A DNA stretch of 64,000 nucleotides from Coccinella septempunctata (taxonomy: Eukaryota; Arthropoda; Insecta; Coleoptera; Coccinellidae): positions 15,988,266-16,052,265 of the forward strand of contig NC_058197.1 of the NCBI RefSeq assembly GCF_907165205.1, read 5' to 3'. Numbering within the stretch: position 1 is the first letter of the stretch; each line of letters opens with the position of its first letter. The notes under the pieces are model-generated. The model did no database searches and was not told the origin of the DNA. It saw nothing but the letters and a program-made list of their open reading frames with translations. The position numbers and the translations under genes are program-made. This document shows, piece by piece, positions 26,501 to 38,000 of this stretch.

Positions 26501-26756
26501 GGTATGCCCTAATGAGCTCCCAATTTGTTTTACTCTTGAAGGCGGCTCTTGCATCGCTGAATGAGACATCGAGGGTATCGGAAAATTGTGCAGGTTGCAC
26601 CTGGGTAGTGGCTGCCGTCGTATAACAGGTAGAAGTGGACTTCAAAACCAATTTATTCACATCAATCCTACCGAATTTGCCTCTTTTTAAGGTACCGAAC
26701 AAAAAACCATACTTTTTATTCGCACTAGTATTTACCACAGATCGCAATAAAGCCAT
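11530..26756 (-). CDS. slgA: Proline dehydrogenase, mitochondrial (9 coding exons, 618 aa)
   Basis: FAD enzyme that oxidises L-proline to pyrroline-5-carboxylate in mitochondria and passes electrons to the respiratory chain; the Drosophila gene is sluggish-A. Exons in transcription order: 26451-26756, 19070-19278, 18439-18620, 15955-16019, 15552-15736, 13452-13607, 13124-13385, 12778-13063 and 11530-11735. All junctions are GT-AG and keep frame, giving 1857 nt. The ATG at 26756 has an in-frame TAA 21 nt upstream. Residues 1-60 are basic, hydroxylated and acid-poor, as in a mitochondrial targeting peptide. The catalytic barrel shows IMVDAEQTYFQPAI, the strand KLVRGAYIEQERARA (about 445-460), MVASHNEDTVRFA and FGQLLGMCD. 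Near the C-terminus, YLSRRAQEN at 572-580 supplies the substrate-binding Arg pair (575-576). The length is near that of insect homologues (600-680 aa). Nothing is truncated. Intron 1 (7.2 kb) carries a nested gene on the same strand. Confidence 0.96.
11811..12424. mobile_element. MITE with CAGGGTG terminal inverted repeats, copy 1
   Basis: 614-bp element in the last slgA intron. The left end reads CAGGGTGAATCTTTGACTCG. The right end is its near-perfect reverse complement (GAGTCAAAGACTCACCCTG). Both ends are flanked by TA, consistent with a TA target duplication as used by Tc1/mariner-type elements. No transposase frame is present, so it is non-autonomous. A further CACCCTG lies just left of the start, suggesting a second adjoining end. 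Confidence 0.75.
14030..14549. mobile_element. MITE with CAGGGTG end, copy 2 (right terminus damaged)
   Basis: Same family as the element at 11811. The left end is CAGGGTGAGTCTTTGACTCG after TA. Shared internal sequence includes the stretch around GGTCAAAAGAAACAC and the reverse-oriented partner near the other end. At the right end GAGTCAAAG runs directly into CTGTA, so the ACTCACC part of the terminal repeat is deleted. It lies in the slgA intron between exons 5 and 6 (13608-15551). Confidence 0.7.
14560..15075. repeat. Palindromic minisatellite, block 1
   Basis: Irregular tandem copies of a short unit of about 20-30 bp built on CAGAATTCTGACTTGTA, with the 12-bp palindrome TCAGAATTCTGA at its core. 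Spacers vary (ACTTGTATCT, ACTTGCAAGT). It sits in the same slgA intron as MITE copy 2 and begins immediately after it. Confidence 0.85.
16225..16346. repeat. Inverted repeat (hairpin) of about 120 bp
   Basis: The left arm contains TCATGATCAAATTTAAAGTC then CCTTTAAACTTAAAGC. The right arm contains the near-complement GCTTTAAAATTAAAGGGACT then TCAAGTTTGATTATGAAGC. The arms are about 40 nt with a loop of about 40 nt. It is in the slgA intron between exons 3 and 4 and is probably a small fold-back element. Confidence 0.7.
16795..17645. repeat. Palindromic minisatellite, block 2
   Basis: Same short motif as block 1 (TCAGAATTCTGA, ACAAGTCAGAATT, GAGTCGAAATTCTGAGA), running mostly in the opposite orientation. 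Several higher-order units contain the phrase CCTGCCTACA or CCTGTCTAC followed by a CGGAATTCTGA-like half. It lies in the slgA intron between exons 3 and 4. Confidence 0.85.
19540..20575. repeat. Palindromic minisatellite, block 3
   Basis: Third block of the same family, about 1 kb, in slgA intron 1. Units of about 110-130 bp are recognisable, each with CCTGCCTACACTTCGGAATT and AAGTCGAAATTCTGAGATAC. The block is flanked on both sides by a near-duplicate sequence, GGTGACCATAGTTTCGGT, at about 19383 and 20576. This suggests the flank was duplicated along with the block. Confidence 0.85.
21380..21885. repeat. Large fold-back of a MITE (two inverted copies)
   Basis: The left arm (about 21380-21624) and right arm (about 21684-21885) are reverse complements over roughly 200-240 bp. 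Shared landmarks are CCTTTCCATCTATG against CATAGATGGAAAGG, TTCTAGAATTTTGATTG against CAATCAGAATTCTAGAA, and CTATAAAATAGCCAATTTCA against TGAAATTGGCTATTTTATAG. About 60 bp separates the arms. The same element occurs as a single full copy at 58205-58446. Confidence 0.8.
22343..22445 (+). mobile_element. tRNA-derived SINE head
   Basis: The segment resembles a tRNA: TGGCTCAGTGG (22349-22359) matches the polymerase III A box, followed by a GCAGAGCACTCGATAGGC-like D/anticodon region. GGTCTCACTCC (22392-22402) is a B box with changes. The region ends in a short ATGATGATAATAA-type tail. It lacks intact tRNA folding and lies in slgA intron 1. It is more likely a SINE than a working tRNA gene. Confidence 0.55.
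23936..24552 (-). CDS. Unrecognised nested two-exon gene (177 aa)
   Basis: Two exons lie inside slgA intron 1 on the same strand: 24521-24552 (ATG at 24552, basic start MAKRSRFSNN) and 23936-24437 (stop TGA). The 83-nt intron has GT at 24520 and a pyrimidine-rich TTTTTAG acceptor, and the join keeps frame (AG plus T gives Ser). The 534-nt frame encodes a protein rich in aromatic and charged residues, with FKTLRKFKPNLQFGQF, then NPYLWQGNIPRGYQCLIYVD and WTPLIESQLINGEWVSYFVE. No signal peptide or membrane segment is evident after the first 20 residues. I know no family with these motifs. The open 500-nt exon in AT-rich surroundings and the clean splice support a gene, but it could also be a recent retained fragment. 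Confidence 0.55.
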
Positions 26757-28374
26757 TACACGTTGAATTGAGTTTTATCCGAGAGTTTCGTGCACTAGTA
26801 AGAAACTATTAACGATGTATAGATGTTACGAGTCGACTGAGCAGCTACGACGGCCAAAATAGAACTGGATTCACCTCTCCACACCTCCGACCGGACAAGT
26901 AATTTCGTCTGCTCTGACTCAGAACGCTGTCGACTGTCGGTCTGAATATTTAGTTCTTTAGTCCTCGGCACATGGCACTACTGGCGGATTTCGACCAATC
27001 GGCGGCTGCAATCAGCGCATACCTCCTCGAAACGGCAATAATTCTTCGGAATTTACAACTTTTCGCTTCAAAACACGAAAAAATCTTCTGGTATTGTTTT
27101 TCAAATCGGAATTACGATTTGACCAGAGACGTCTCTGATTTGACGTTGATCGCCGATCAAAATCATCGAAACGAAAACTTCTATGAAACATACACAGATT
27201 GTCACCATAGAGTTTGTCAACGGAAAATTCAGTGCGGTTTTCCTCGAAATTATTCAGGGAAGTCGAATTTGACCGTATACAATCATCGAATCGCATAGGG
27301 ACATAGGCGTATCAGTCCGCGGGGAAATAGGACAAGAATTTAGACCGAAATGGGTTGATTCGTTGAAGTTTTAAATGAGGAACGTTTATATTTTCATGTT
27401 TTTAATTCAAGGTTACAATAAACATGATGAGAAATATCGCAAAAGAATATTTTTTTATATATGTAACATATTTAGAGAAATTTATTAATTTAAAATCTTC
27501 AAGGTTTTTATTATATCTTCCTCGTTAAATCCAACATAGATATGCACATCAAAAATATTATTATACAAGTAGCAGGTACATACAAAAGCACTTTTTTTTC
27601 AAAAATATCGAAATGTTAATTGAGATTTATTATTAGCGAATGCAGTTTTTAGAGTTCCTATATCTTATTGCTTAAAGAACGTCTTTTCTTCCTAGCCGAG
27701 GAATAAACTGACCATAATCAAAAGATATAAACAAAATGCGCCAAACTTGTTTAAGTATTAGATAAGGAAAATGAAAAATCAAAGATATGTTGTAGGAACT
27801 CGTCTACCTTTATATTTTTGATCTAACTGATATTTTCCATCAACTTTTCAATGCAAGTTATCGATTTTTAATGAGTTTCTTCAAAATCCTGGTGATAAAA
27901 TGACTTTTTCTCTGAGATATTCAAAGGAGATAGGTGCCCATTTTTGTTCCTCCAGTCGCGTCAATGAACTTTGAAAAAATTATTGAAAATTGGCGAAAAT
28001 TTCACTCTCAAATAACGTGAACTTTTTCCATTACAGCCCTTCCCTGATAAGTTTCTACCTTTATTTTTCAATATTCTTCATGGATCTTCTCGGTTTTCTA
28101 GGTTCTAAATTCTAATCTCACTTCCACATCATTTGTGCTTTCTTATCGTTAATTCTTCATTTCAAAATACTCTTCTTTTCAAATATATCCTACGTATGAT
28201 ATGGAGAAAACAATTTCGAACAAATGGATAATTCAAAATATTCACGATAAATTTACTGCGCTATCTATATCTTCAGTCGTTAAATTTTTAATTGTTATGA
28301 TAATGATATACCTTCAATTAAACGAACTATGAACTTGATGCGCTCAACCCAACGAATTTTCAAAAAAAAACCGA
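26757..28374. other. Intergenic region with presumed slgA promoter
   Basis: The first part (26757-27300) lies directly upstream of the slgA start and is less AT-rich than the rest, so it should hold the slgA 5'UTR and promoter. No clear TATA box is visible. The rest is AT-rich and is the 3' side of the next gene. No further gene was seen. Confidence 0.4.
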
Positions 28375-31085
28375 CTATTTCCCGCCGCCCAAATTGAGAA
28401 AACCGAAGTTGAGAAATTTCTTCCCCTCCTGAGCGCCCTTCGAGTCCACGTTCGGGTCCTCGTTCAGTTCTACCTCCCTGTAGGCCGTGGGGTCGTCATC
28501 CCTGCTGGAGCCGCAGCTCAGGTCGAAGGACTGTCCGTTTTGCCTCGTTCGATTGGACGCCATCTCCGAGTCCTTATCGTCGACCATTGATGATCCAATG
28601 ATCGGCTCTTCGCTCTTATCTCTGTTTGTATTCGACGGTCCCGTATCGCCATTGGTCCTGGATCCGTTCGCCTGCGATTGGATGAAGGAGATGTCCAGAC
28701 TTTTGCCGAGCTTCGATTTGAAGGCGTTCGTCAGGGATCCGTACGAGGTCTGGAAAAGTTCTACTTGGTAGTGCCGCATGGTAACATAAATTCACGTATA
28801 TTATACTCCGTTCAAGAATTATTGACTCTTGACTCCTTGGGCGGCTGTAGAGGATAGAATTTAAGTTGGTATTTACAATAAACACTGAACCACATACCAA
28901 TGAAATAGAGAAGTCTATGCACCGAACGAAGATATTTTGAATTTCGTGCTGTGTAATGGAGCAAATTGAGAGAAGCATAAATCTTGAATGCAGATTCATT
29001 TGCCCCAATTTGAGTACCTATATATTCCATTCAGGTACTCGTCTAGGTTGTTAGTATACTTAAGGCCCGTTTGCACCAATCCCCCTTAAAAGGAGTACTT
29101 AACTAAGCCTCGTTTAAAGTTAATGGACGCTTAATTTTATTTCCAGTTGCACGACTGTGGCTTAACAGAATCTTAAGTAAGGGGCCCTTAAGTTTTTATA
29201 TCTAGTGATATTTCAGTTTTTTCTGGTGCAACTACATCCTAGTCCAATAATGCCATTTCATTGGTTGACCGGTTGCCGATGATCGTTGTCATTTCATTGA
29301 TAACTTTATTGTCCTGTCAGTCAGTGTCAAGGATATTATTATAATTTATAATATTATCAAAGTGTAACAACTTTTATTTGTTGAAATTAGCATTAATATT
29401 GATAATGATAATGATTGTCAAATAAAAGGTACCTAAGTTCATATAAGTACAACACTTTCTTTGTGAGGTCTTGAAGAAAATGTCCTTATTGCCCTTGTTA
29501 GTACGAATACGGTGAATGATTGCTAAGCAGGTGGTGGTAATCTACGAAGGGCACTCAACTTCTCAACAGAAGAAAAGAGTTTGTTGCTAACTATAGTATG
29601 ATTTGTGACACCAAATTGAAAATTAAAAAACATTGATGGCAATACAATAAAGGCAAAAGAAAAGGCTTGGTATTCAGTAATGAATTCATTCAATTTTCGA
29701 AATTCATCAAAAATGGGAAGTTCTGCACCCAGTTCAGCAAATTATTTTGGGTTAAAATCCCGCCCTTAAATACCTAAGTGGTCATTACAGGAGCGCTTAA
29801 ATTTAAGGCTAGCTTTAGCCATTTAAATGTCACTCAACAGTTGGGGCAACGTAATTTGAGTTAAGGGTTCATTTTAAGGGACACTTAACACTAAGTGCGT
29901 TTGGTGCAAACGGGTCTAAGTCCTGTGTTTGAAACTACAGAAATCATTGGAGATCTTTTGTGATCAGCTGCGTTTAGATTTTCGAGTCAATAATTCTTGA
30001 ATGAACCAGAGGAGGAGAAATGTTTCAATTCCCAACAAATTAAGGTTATGTGGATCAATTCAATCTCATTACGATTTTCCATCATTCACGATAATTTCCA
30101 GGGAAAATTACCGATAATTCTCGTGTTAAATCACCTCGTGAACCATTTACCACATAACAATAACTGTTAGTAGCCTCTAAACACCGAGTAAACTATCCAA
30201 ATTGAAAAGATTGTTATTGGAAACGCGATTTGTTTATTGTTTGCTTATATTTGTTATTTATCGCCTCTTACCTTGAAGCGATTCAGCTTCTCCTGCGTGC
30301 TCTGTAAGATATTGTTGATTTCGTTCAATTTTCCAGAAGGAGACCCTTTGGCTTCTTCATCATCTTTCTTGGTTTCCTGAAAATCAGAACAATGCCCAAT
30401 AATTGAAATTATTATTTTTCGGCATACCCTGTGACATTTTCGATTGTTACAGCCAGAAGAAAGAACATGAGACGGTCGATATCAACAAATGGCATTTCAT
30501 TTAGAACCATGAAATGAAATAACTTATGAAGCAGAATTTGTATTGTTTCTTATTAACTTTCTACTTATTAACAAAAGCGATTCTCTAAAGACAGGTCGAA
30601 ACTTTGGATATGATGAACCCATATATGAAGAGATAAGCCCAATAAATCCTACCACTTGAACCTGATTCAACCTGCGAAGGATTGTGCAAAGTGAACAGTC
30701 CTTCCTAGTGGGTTTGAATCCATTGAACAGGTTGGCCACGTCCAAAAGTCTCAAAGAATTCAATGAATTTCTGAAGGTGCCAGTCGGCTGTGTGTTAGCA
30801 GAAAACAAACGAAGATCGCATGGGCAATTTTACCATAATCATCTCGTAGCCAAAAAACAAGCCGAAAAAAAGACTCTGGCTGTAACAGGTCCAAAATGAC
30901 GCCGAGTATACTTATTTAATTCCACGTGAACTTACCTGGAAATTTTCCTCCAATTTTTCGTTTTCCATCTCCGCGTTCGTGCTTCTCTCCGCCATATTCT
31001 TCAGATATTCATCGTAGGAAGGCGGCGGAATGCCCAAAAGTTCCGCCCTTGAGCACTCATACTCATAACCGGAATCACTGCTCAT
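28375..31085 (-). CDS. Small acidic coiled-coil protein (3 exons, 209 aa)
   Basis: Exons are 30936-31085 (ATG at 31085), 30272-30376 and 28375-28749 (stop TAG). All junctions are GT-AG and in phase 0, so the coding length is 630 nt. The N-terminus MSSDSGYEYECSRAELLGIP is followed by PPPSYDEYLKNMAER. Residues 51-85 form a likely short coiled coil (KLNEINNILQSTQEKLNRF). Next comes KTSYGSLTNAFKSKLG, then a polar, disordered Ser/Asp/Asn-rich region, and the C-terminus FLNFGFLNLGGGK. There is no signal peptide or membrane span, so a cytosolic or adaptor role is plausible. I do not recognise the family. The matched phases and conserved-looking blocks argue strongly for a real gene. It lies between slgA and Smr, all on the minus strand. 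Confidence 0.8.
29064..29916. mobile_element. PIF/Harbinger-like MITE with TAA target duplication
   Basis: 853-bp element in intron 2 of the coiled-coil gene. It starts GGCCCGTTTGCACCAA and ends with the complement TTGGTGCAAACGGGTC. Both sides are flanked by TAA (29061-29063 and 29917-29919), the 3-bp target typical of PIF/Harbinger. Subterminal regions repeat CTTAAG and TTAAG motifs. No transposase frame is seen. Confidence 0.8.
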
Positions 31086-34000
31086 CTTTAAAGTCACTGA
31101 TCACATCGAAAAATTCGGTGATAAGCTCATTGAAGATGGTCGGCGCTCAGCCCTTCGCCGAAGAGGACTCGTGAAAATCGGTAGGTTGGCAGCAGTGGAC
31201 GCGTATCGATTTTCGGCCGTTCTGAGGGGGTGGCAATAGTGGGGGCGGATTCAAACAGGTGAATTTAACCGAAATGAGAAAATTGGGCATTGAAATTGAA
31301 ATTGAAATTTCAATATATTGTGCCTAAAAAATTTGCAAAATCGGATAGAGAGAGAGCATATGCCGCACTGTGTATCAGTTTATCCGTTTATTCGGAAAAT
31401 ATCCAAATTCAAACCGTAATTCATGCGATCAATATGGTATGAAAGGCTACAGTGACTCTATCAGAGCTACTGCTCTCCATCTGTTAGGGGGTTTCCAAAC
31501 TCACATTTGAAATGAGATACTTTCTGTATTACCATCAAGAAAAAGCTGTTTCGAGGCTGACAGTTGATAGAAATTGTTACCATAGATAACCTGATTGTTA
31601 CTGAATTCGCCTAACGCTGCATATTAGGTCCCAGAAAAATTACTTTCCAATATATAATACTGAAATTCATAGGAAACTGGCCTAAGTATAATCACAGCCT
31701 TCTAAAGACGGCTGCGGTATAGTCTAAGTCTTTTGAAGATTCGTTCAAATTCCGAGCGTCATCTAGCGACTGCTAGAGGCACCTACAGAATTTTATCAAT
31801 TTTTCTTTTTGTCCCAAGAAATTTTGCAATTCTTCCGATCGGTATTTTCCGAAAATCGGAAGCCCGTAACTCAGTAACCATCGATCAAATTTTGCCAATC
31901 AGCGAACTTAACTGACGCATTTTGAACTTCAAAATTCAACAACCTATATCGTTAATTACTACATTCGTAGTGTAGAGTTGTTTCAGAGCAATTTTTTGAA
32001 TAAGAAACTTGAAAGGAATGTGATCTTAATCGTCTTACCTTAACCAAACGCGGTCAGTTCTTCCATCGATACTATACCTCCATAATCGATACCATCGAGC
32101 TGAAGATCACCTATGAAATATCGGAATATTAGATTCACAACTTTCTCCCGAAACTTGAAAACACATTTCAAATAAGTATGAATTTTCAATGAACACTAGA
32201 AGGGAATCAGAGTCACCGACTGAAATTTAATAATTCAAATGCAACAAGTGTCACAAAATTTCGGTGATTCTAATCTGTTCTATGTAACACCAAAGAGGAT
32301 CTTTAGTATCACAGAATTAACGTAATTAATATGAAATATTGAAATAATTACACTTACAATTTCCTTCTGAATCACGAAAATACAATTCGAATTAGTATAA
32401 ATAGTACAAAAATACAACTAAGGTAATGAAAGGCACCGACTGAAAAGAAATTATTCAAACGAAATGAATTTCCGTGATTCTCCCAAGCAGTTGATGAAAA
32501 ACAATAACTTTTTTTCTTAAATCGAATCAAACCAGGGAAATATCAAGATAACTGAAAACTACCTATGAAATATCGAAATAGCAACACTTACAATTTCCTT
32601 TTGAATCTTGAAAACACAATTTTAAACAGTATTAAAAAACCACAACACAATATACAAACGATTCATAAACATTGACACGAATTAAAATTAAACAAATGTC
32701 ACAGAAACTCATCGCCATTATCACTTCTATCATAGATTACAATAAATCGAATTCTCTAATCGTGATTGTCAAAAATATGAAAAAGACGTTTAAACAAAGA
32801 AGATATGAAATTAAACCGGAAGAACGAAAGACGACTTCACCTTTTTGACAATTCGCTAACAATGATTTACACAATTCAAGAAAAGGACGAATTCAAACGT
32901 CATTTTGGATTTTTCGAAAGTATGCTTGATTTTGAAGTGGCGTACCAAAAAGTCAAAATGGGGACTTTCGAAAACCTAAAATGGCGTTTGATCACAGCGT
33001 CGCCGAGCTGAAACTTGGACAGGGCACAGTAACGAAATCGAAAACCAACTGATATTCATTTATTTCAACAAAATAACAAGTCATCTGAAAGTTACAAACT
33101 AAAAAAATTGACAGTGTATACATACATCATCTGGAAGCATTTTCATGTCATAGTGTAGAAAAATTATCAGTTCGTCTCGATACGCCCGACCTGGGCGTAT
33201 TTAGTAGACGCAAAAGCCTTGACTTATATATTATGAACAGAAAATAAAAAATCACAAATATATACAAATCTTACCATGCTGTACTCTTTATTTATAAGTA
33301 ATTTATTTACAACTCCAAGTGAATATTTATCAACTAACATACATATATGCACAAAATGAAAATTCACTCCTTTATCAAACAAACTGACGAAGATATATAT
33401 CTGTTGAGTTATAAAAATATACAAAACGAAACAAAGTAAAATTGCAAGAGAACAAACCTTCCAAAATTCGTTTGGGAAAACAACTTCGTGGTAATGCTAC
33501 AACCAAACTACCATCAATTACTTTTCATTCAGTTGATAAAGAAGTGTCGATGAAAACTAATAATCAAATCGAAAAATGCAATTTCCGAACAACTCAAGAA
33601 TCGCCTCCACCACAATTGAGGCTCTCGAATCGAAACACTGGATAAAGCTTACTTCGCTACGCCTCCTCAATGTTACACTTATGTACAAATTTATCGGTTA
33701 TCTCGTAAAATCTCTATCTACAATATTCATTTGATGAAACCTACAATCAAACGTTAGGTGGACGACCAATTTACTCGAACCGACCAAATCGCTTTCCGGA
33801 TTCGTCGACCAACCCTTTTAAACGCTGGAATGTCGAGGTTAGCCCTCAGATTGTCCAATTTCGAGGCTCTATATGCGAAATTGAAATCTGATGGGGACAG
33901 AATTGGAAAGCGATTTGGAAGTTACCGATTGATAGATGAACTTCACTTACCAATAATTCATATCACTTATTCGTATATTTACAATTAATTAGGCTGAAAT

Positions 34001-34098
34001 CAAGGGACAGTCTTCGTGTAGAACCGAAAAAAGTGAAAAATCAACACCGTACACAGTGTAACTTAACTTTACCTATTTTCTCCTTTCACCTGAAACGT
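31086..34098. other. Intergenic region, Smr 3' side
   Basis: Holds the upstream region of the coiled-coil gene on its left and the presumed Smr 3'UTR on its right. On the minus strand, AATAAA-type signals occur around 33287-33306 (TTTATTTATA and TTTATT on the plus strand). A 61-nt segment at 32039-32099 has good splice consensus on both sides of the minus strand, but no frame links it to either gene. It could be a 5'UTR exon. No other gene is supported. Confidence 0.4.
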
Positions 34099-35001
34099 TC
34101 AATCTTCATCTGAAAGCGGCTCGTACTGAGCGGATAGTAAGGGTTTGGGTTCATTGCTCCGTCTGCCGGAATCGTTCACCGACATGTCTTTGTGGACAAA
34201 CGGATACGTCGAATAAGCACTCTGTTGTTGCTGCTGCTGTTGCTGATGCTGAGCCGTCTGGTGGTACTCCTCCTCGTTCTTCTCCTCGTCGATCACCATG
34301 TCGCCGGGCGACTCGCTCCTCTTCTCCGTCTGGTGATTCTCCTGGTTCTCCTTCTTGTCGTCCTCGGTGCGCATCACCTCCACGATCCTGTTCTTGACGT
34401 AGTCCAGCGGCGACATGTGGCTCTGCGGCTGCTGCTGGAACCTCCTGTAGCTCTGCTCCGTCCAGTGGTTGTTCTCGGGCGGCGACACCGGTTCCACGTG
34501 GTACTTCTGCTGCGGCTGCGCGATCCTTATTATCTGACGTTCGTCGTGTTGCTGCTGCTGCTGCGGCGTCGCGGATCTCTTCTCGTTCTCCTTCTGCTGC
34601 TGCTGCAGCCGCCTCTTCCACTGTTCGTTGACCGACTCCTGCGACATGTGGTAGTAGGAGCCGGGCGGCGGCTGGCGGGCGCCGTAATCGTGGCTGATCA
34701 CCGAGTCGGTCAGCTCCTTGACCGTCATGTTCTTCGTGATACTGTCCGAGTCCATCTCGACGTTTATCACCGACGGCGGACGGTTGTCCATCGCGTCCTG
34801 GACCTGGGGCGGCGGCGGGTTCCTGTGGAAGCTCTGGAACAGGATGTCGCCCGCCCTGGGCGGTTCCCTCGAGTTCTGCATCACCTCCCTGCCGCCCTCG
34901 GCCGTCTGGTTTATCTGGTGCGTGATTATGGCGTCGATCAGGCTGGCGGCGGTCAGGGTGGACGAGTCGCTCCTCTGCACCTGCTGCCTGGGCTGTTGGA
35001 T

Positions 35002-35034
<33 letters not shown>

Positions 35035-38000
35035 ATGTTGTTGTTGCTGCTGCTGTTGGACCTGCTGCTGGTGGTAAGCCCTACGTTGTTCGTCGAGGCG
35101 TTGCTGTTGCTGTCTCACGTTCTGTTGGTGTTGGATGATCTGGAAACGGTGCGGCTGATCTCTCATGTTGTCCGCCATCGTTTTTCCTGCAATTAAAAAC
35201 AAGCTCGAGTTAGAATAATGCTGAGGATTCGGTATCAAGCTGATAAGAAGCGAGAAAAGGACGAGAATTCATGTTGAAAGCTATGGAAGAGGCATGAAAG
35301 GACTCGAATTTCGATGTACGAGCTGTTTTCGACATCAGTCAGTGTTTCATTGACAATAGTGCCCCAAGAATTCGATGAGGAATATTAAATCGCGATGAGT
35401 ACCAGCAAACTATTGATGAATCGGGTCCCGTTATCAGATATTCAATTATTGATTTACTCCATTTCCTACGATCAAAATATGCGTATGAAAATTGTGGAGC
35501 TAGTGAAAAAGTCGACTAGCTATAGCGATGCCTCTCCCCTGAATTGTAGCCAACATAGTCCAACAGGCCAGGAGGCCTATCGCATTACTGCTGATTCAAA
35601 AACCACGATATCTCAAAGAAATTTAGAGTACTAGTTCGCATTTTCGGGAGACACGAAGCAAAAATACAATTTCGAGAAAGTTCTACAGCCTCAACGCCAC
35701 AGTTAGCAATGAATCGCTTCGAATCGAGTCTAGGAAGAAAAAAACCAACAAGAAAACTAACCTAACCCCTCATGGGGCGGCGTGACAGGTACCGGCAGGC
35801 TTGGCTGCTGAACGGCAACGTCCACCAACGACGACAGAGCCTCGTGGCCAGGCGGCAGATAGGGCGGCCTGGTGTGCCTCTGGATGACGCCCTGTCTCTG
35901 CTGCTGATTCTGAGGCGGCGGCGGCGGGGGCGGCGTCCTGTGCATGCCGCCCGGCTGATAGTATTGCGCCTTCTCGTTCCTCCTGCCGAGCATCTGCTGC
36001 GACGTGATATAATCGTTGATGATCTGCCTGGAGCTCAGCTGCTGCTCCACGTTGTACGGCTGATGGCGGTACTGGCCGGGGAATCCCTGGGCCGGCTGGG
36101 GCGGCTGTTGCTGCTGCTGCTGCGGGGGCGGTTGCGGACCGCCCCCGATCTTCTTGTAGATCTCGTAGACCCTCTTGTCGCCCGGCATGTGCGGTATGTG
36201 TATCGGGGTACCCTGCGTAATGCTGCCCATCTTCGGGTCGGGCGGCATCTGTCTAAGAAGACCGTCGTAGCGCGTCTGCGTGATGATGGGCGTTCCGAGC
36301 GTTATGGAACCGGCCTTCGGGTTCGGGTTGCCCAGTTTCGGACTACCCTGCTTGGCGGATCTGACGTACGCCGGACTCTTCCTCTCCTGATGATAGATGT
36401 ACTGTTGTTGGGTCGACGGATCCTGACGGTGCATCGCTTGAGGCGTCGCCTGCTTGTGTAATGTGGGCGGTTGATGGAACTCCCTCGGTTTCTTGATGCT
36501 AAGATCCAACGTCTCCGGTTCCCTGTTGGTGTCGGGTACCTGGAGGACGACCAGGTCGCTCCTACCGGTCGGAACCTGTTCCTGCTGCGGCTGTTGCTGC
36601 GGTATGGGACCGGTTACGGGCGTTATCGTCGCGCCAATCAGGGGCGTCACCAGTTTCGCTATGTTCATGTCGTTACGGACCTGTCGCTGTTGCTGCACGA
36701 CCGACTGCTGCTGTTGCTGGCTGTTCAGGCTGTACTCGCTAACGATCGTCACGTCGTTCAGATCCTGCTCCAGGATGCTCGAGATGGTGGGCGTGATGCC
36801 GCTGCTGGTGGGCGGGTTCTGGCCCTGCTGCTGATTGCCGGGGTTCTTCATCAGCGAGAACTCGATAACGTTCAGAACGAGGTCCTTGACGCTCAGCGGC
36901 GACGCGTTCTGCCGCGGCTGGCCGTCCGCGACCACGGGCGTTATGGTCGCGCTGCCCTGGTAGTGGTCGGGCGTCTGCGCCTCGTCCGCGGTCTCGGTCG
37001 CGCTCGAGTCGTAATCCTCCTTCTTGATCGGCACCTGCGACGAGCCGGCCATGGCCGGCGGGCTCTCGGCCGCGCTCGCCGTGTCGCTCGAATGCCGCTC
37101 GCGTTCCGCGACCGCCGTCGATCGCAGCGTCGTCACCGGCTGATCCTCGCAGCTCGACGTCGAACTGCCGCTCTCCTCCTCGTCCGTAAGCGTGGGCTTG
37201 CGATCGCCCAGGCAGCTCTCCAGGTTCAGCCGCTTCCTGTTCATCGAGTAGAAACCCCTGATCTGGTTCGGCGTCTTGCCGAGCTTCTCGCCGAGCGCCT
37301 GCCAATTGGCGCCCAGATCCGTGAGCGCGGCCTTCAGCCTGTTGATCTCCTCCTCGGGCCACTCCTCGACCGGGCCCAGGCGTCTCTGGATGCGGTTGAA
37401 GCAGGCCGAGCAGCACTTGGTGACGCCGCTCGGTATGTTGAACTCGGCCAGCAGGGCGTCCTTGAGATCCTGCGGCAGGTCTTGGAGCCGCTGCGGGAAG
37501 CTCCTGAGCCTCTTCACCCTGCCCCTCGGGTTCGGGCAGTTGGGCAGGGGGCAGTGGGTGTAACGGGAGCGTACCACCTTGCAACGGCACGTGTTGCACA
37601 CCCTTGCGTTCTGCGGGACCTGATCTTCCCTGAGGCCGTACTGGGACGCCTGGCTGGGCGGAAGGGGGCGGGAATGTAGGTGGGTGCCCAGCTGGGCGTT
37701 GCAGACGATGCACATCCCTTGGATGGTTTTCTCTGTAACGAAGAAGAGGACAATTAGTGATTACATCTTCCCTATCTAGTCTAGAAATAACAGAAACAGC
37801 CGAAATTAAGCAATTCTGTTATAGATCTATGAAATTTCGATATTTCCACAATTTTGGTCCTTCTAACCTACATATACATATCTCCGAAGGAAAGCAGGCT
37901 TTTCTGACGAGCAGTTTATATTGCAGCATTGCGATACGTAATCATACGTGTATATTAATTAGGATACCGATCTAAATCTGAAGCGTTTCCATCCATCAGA

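Noticed and set aside
32039..32099. 61-nt segment with strong splice sites on the minus strand
   Set aside because: It contains a stop in each frame or does not link to a neighbour in phase. It could be a 5'UTR exon but cannot be tied to a gene.
34192..35196. 334-codon open frame on the plus strand, Leu- and Val-rich
   Set aside because: It is the antisense of the polyQ/GC-rich last Smr exon; CAG-repeat codons read backwards give Leu runs. No splice or domain support.
36471..37679. 402-codon open frame on the plus strand
   Set aside because: Antisense shadow of the long GC-rich Smr exon encoding SANT2, which has clear family matches.
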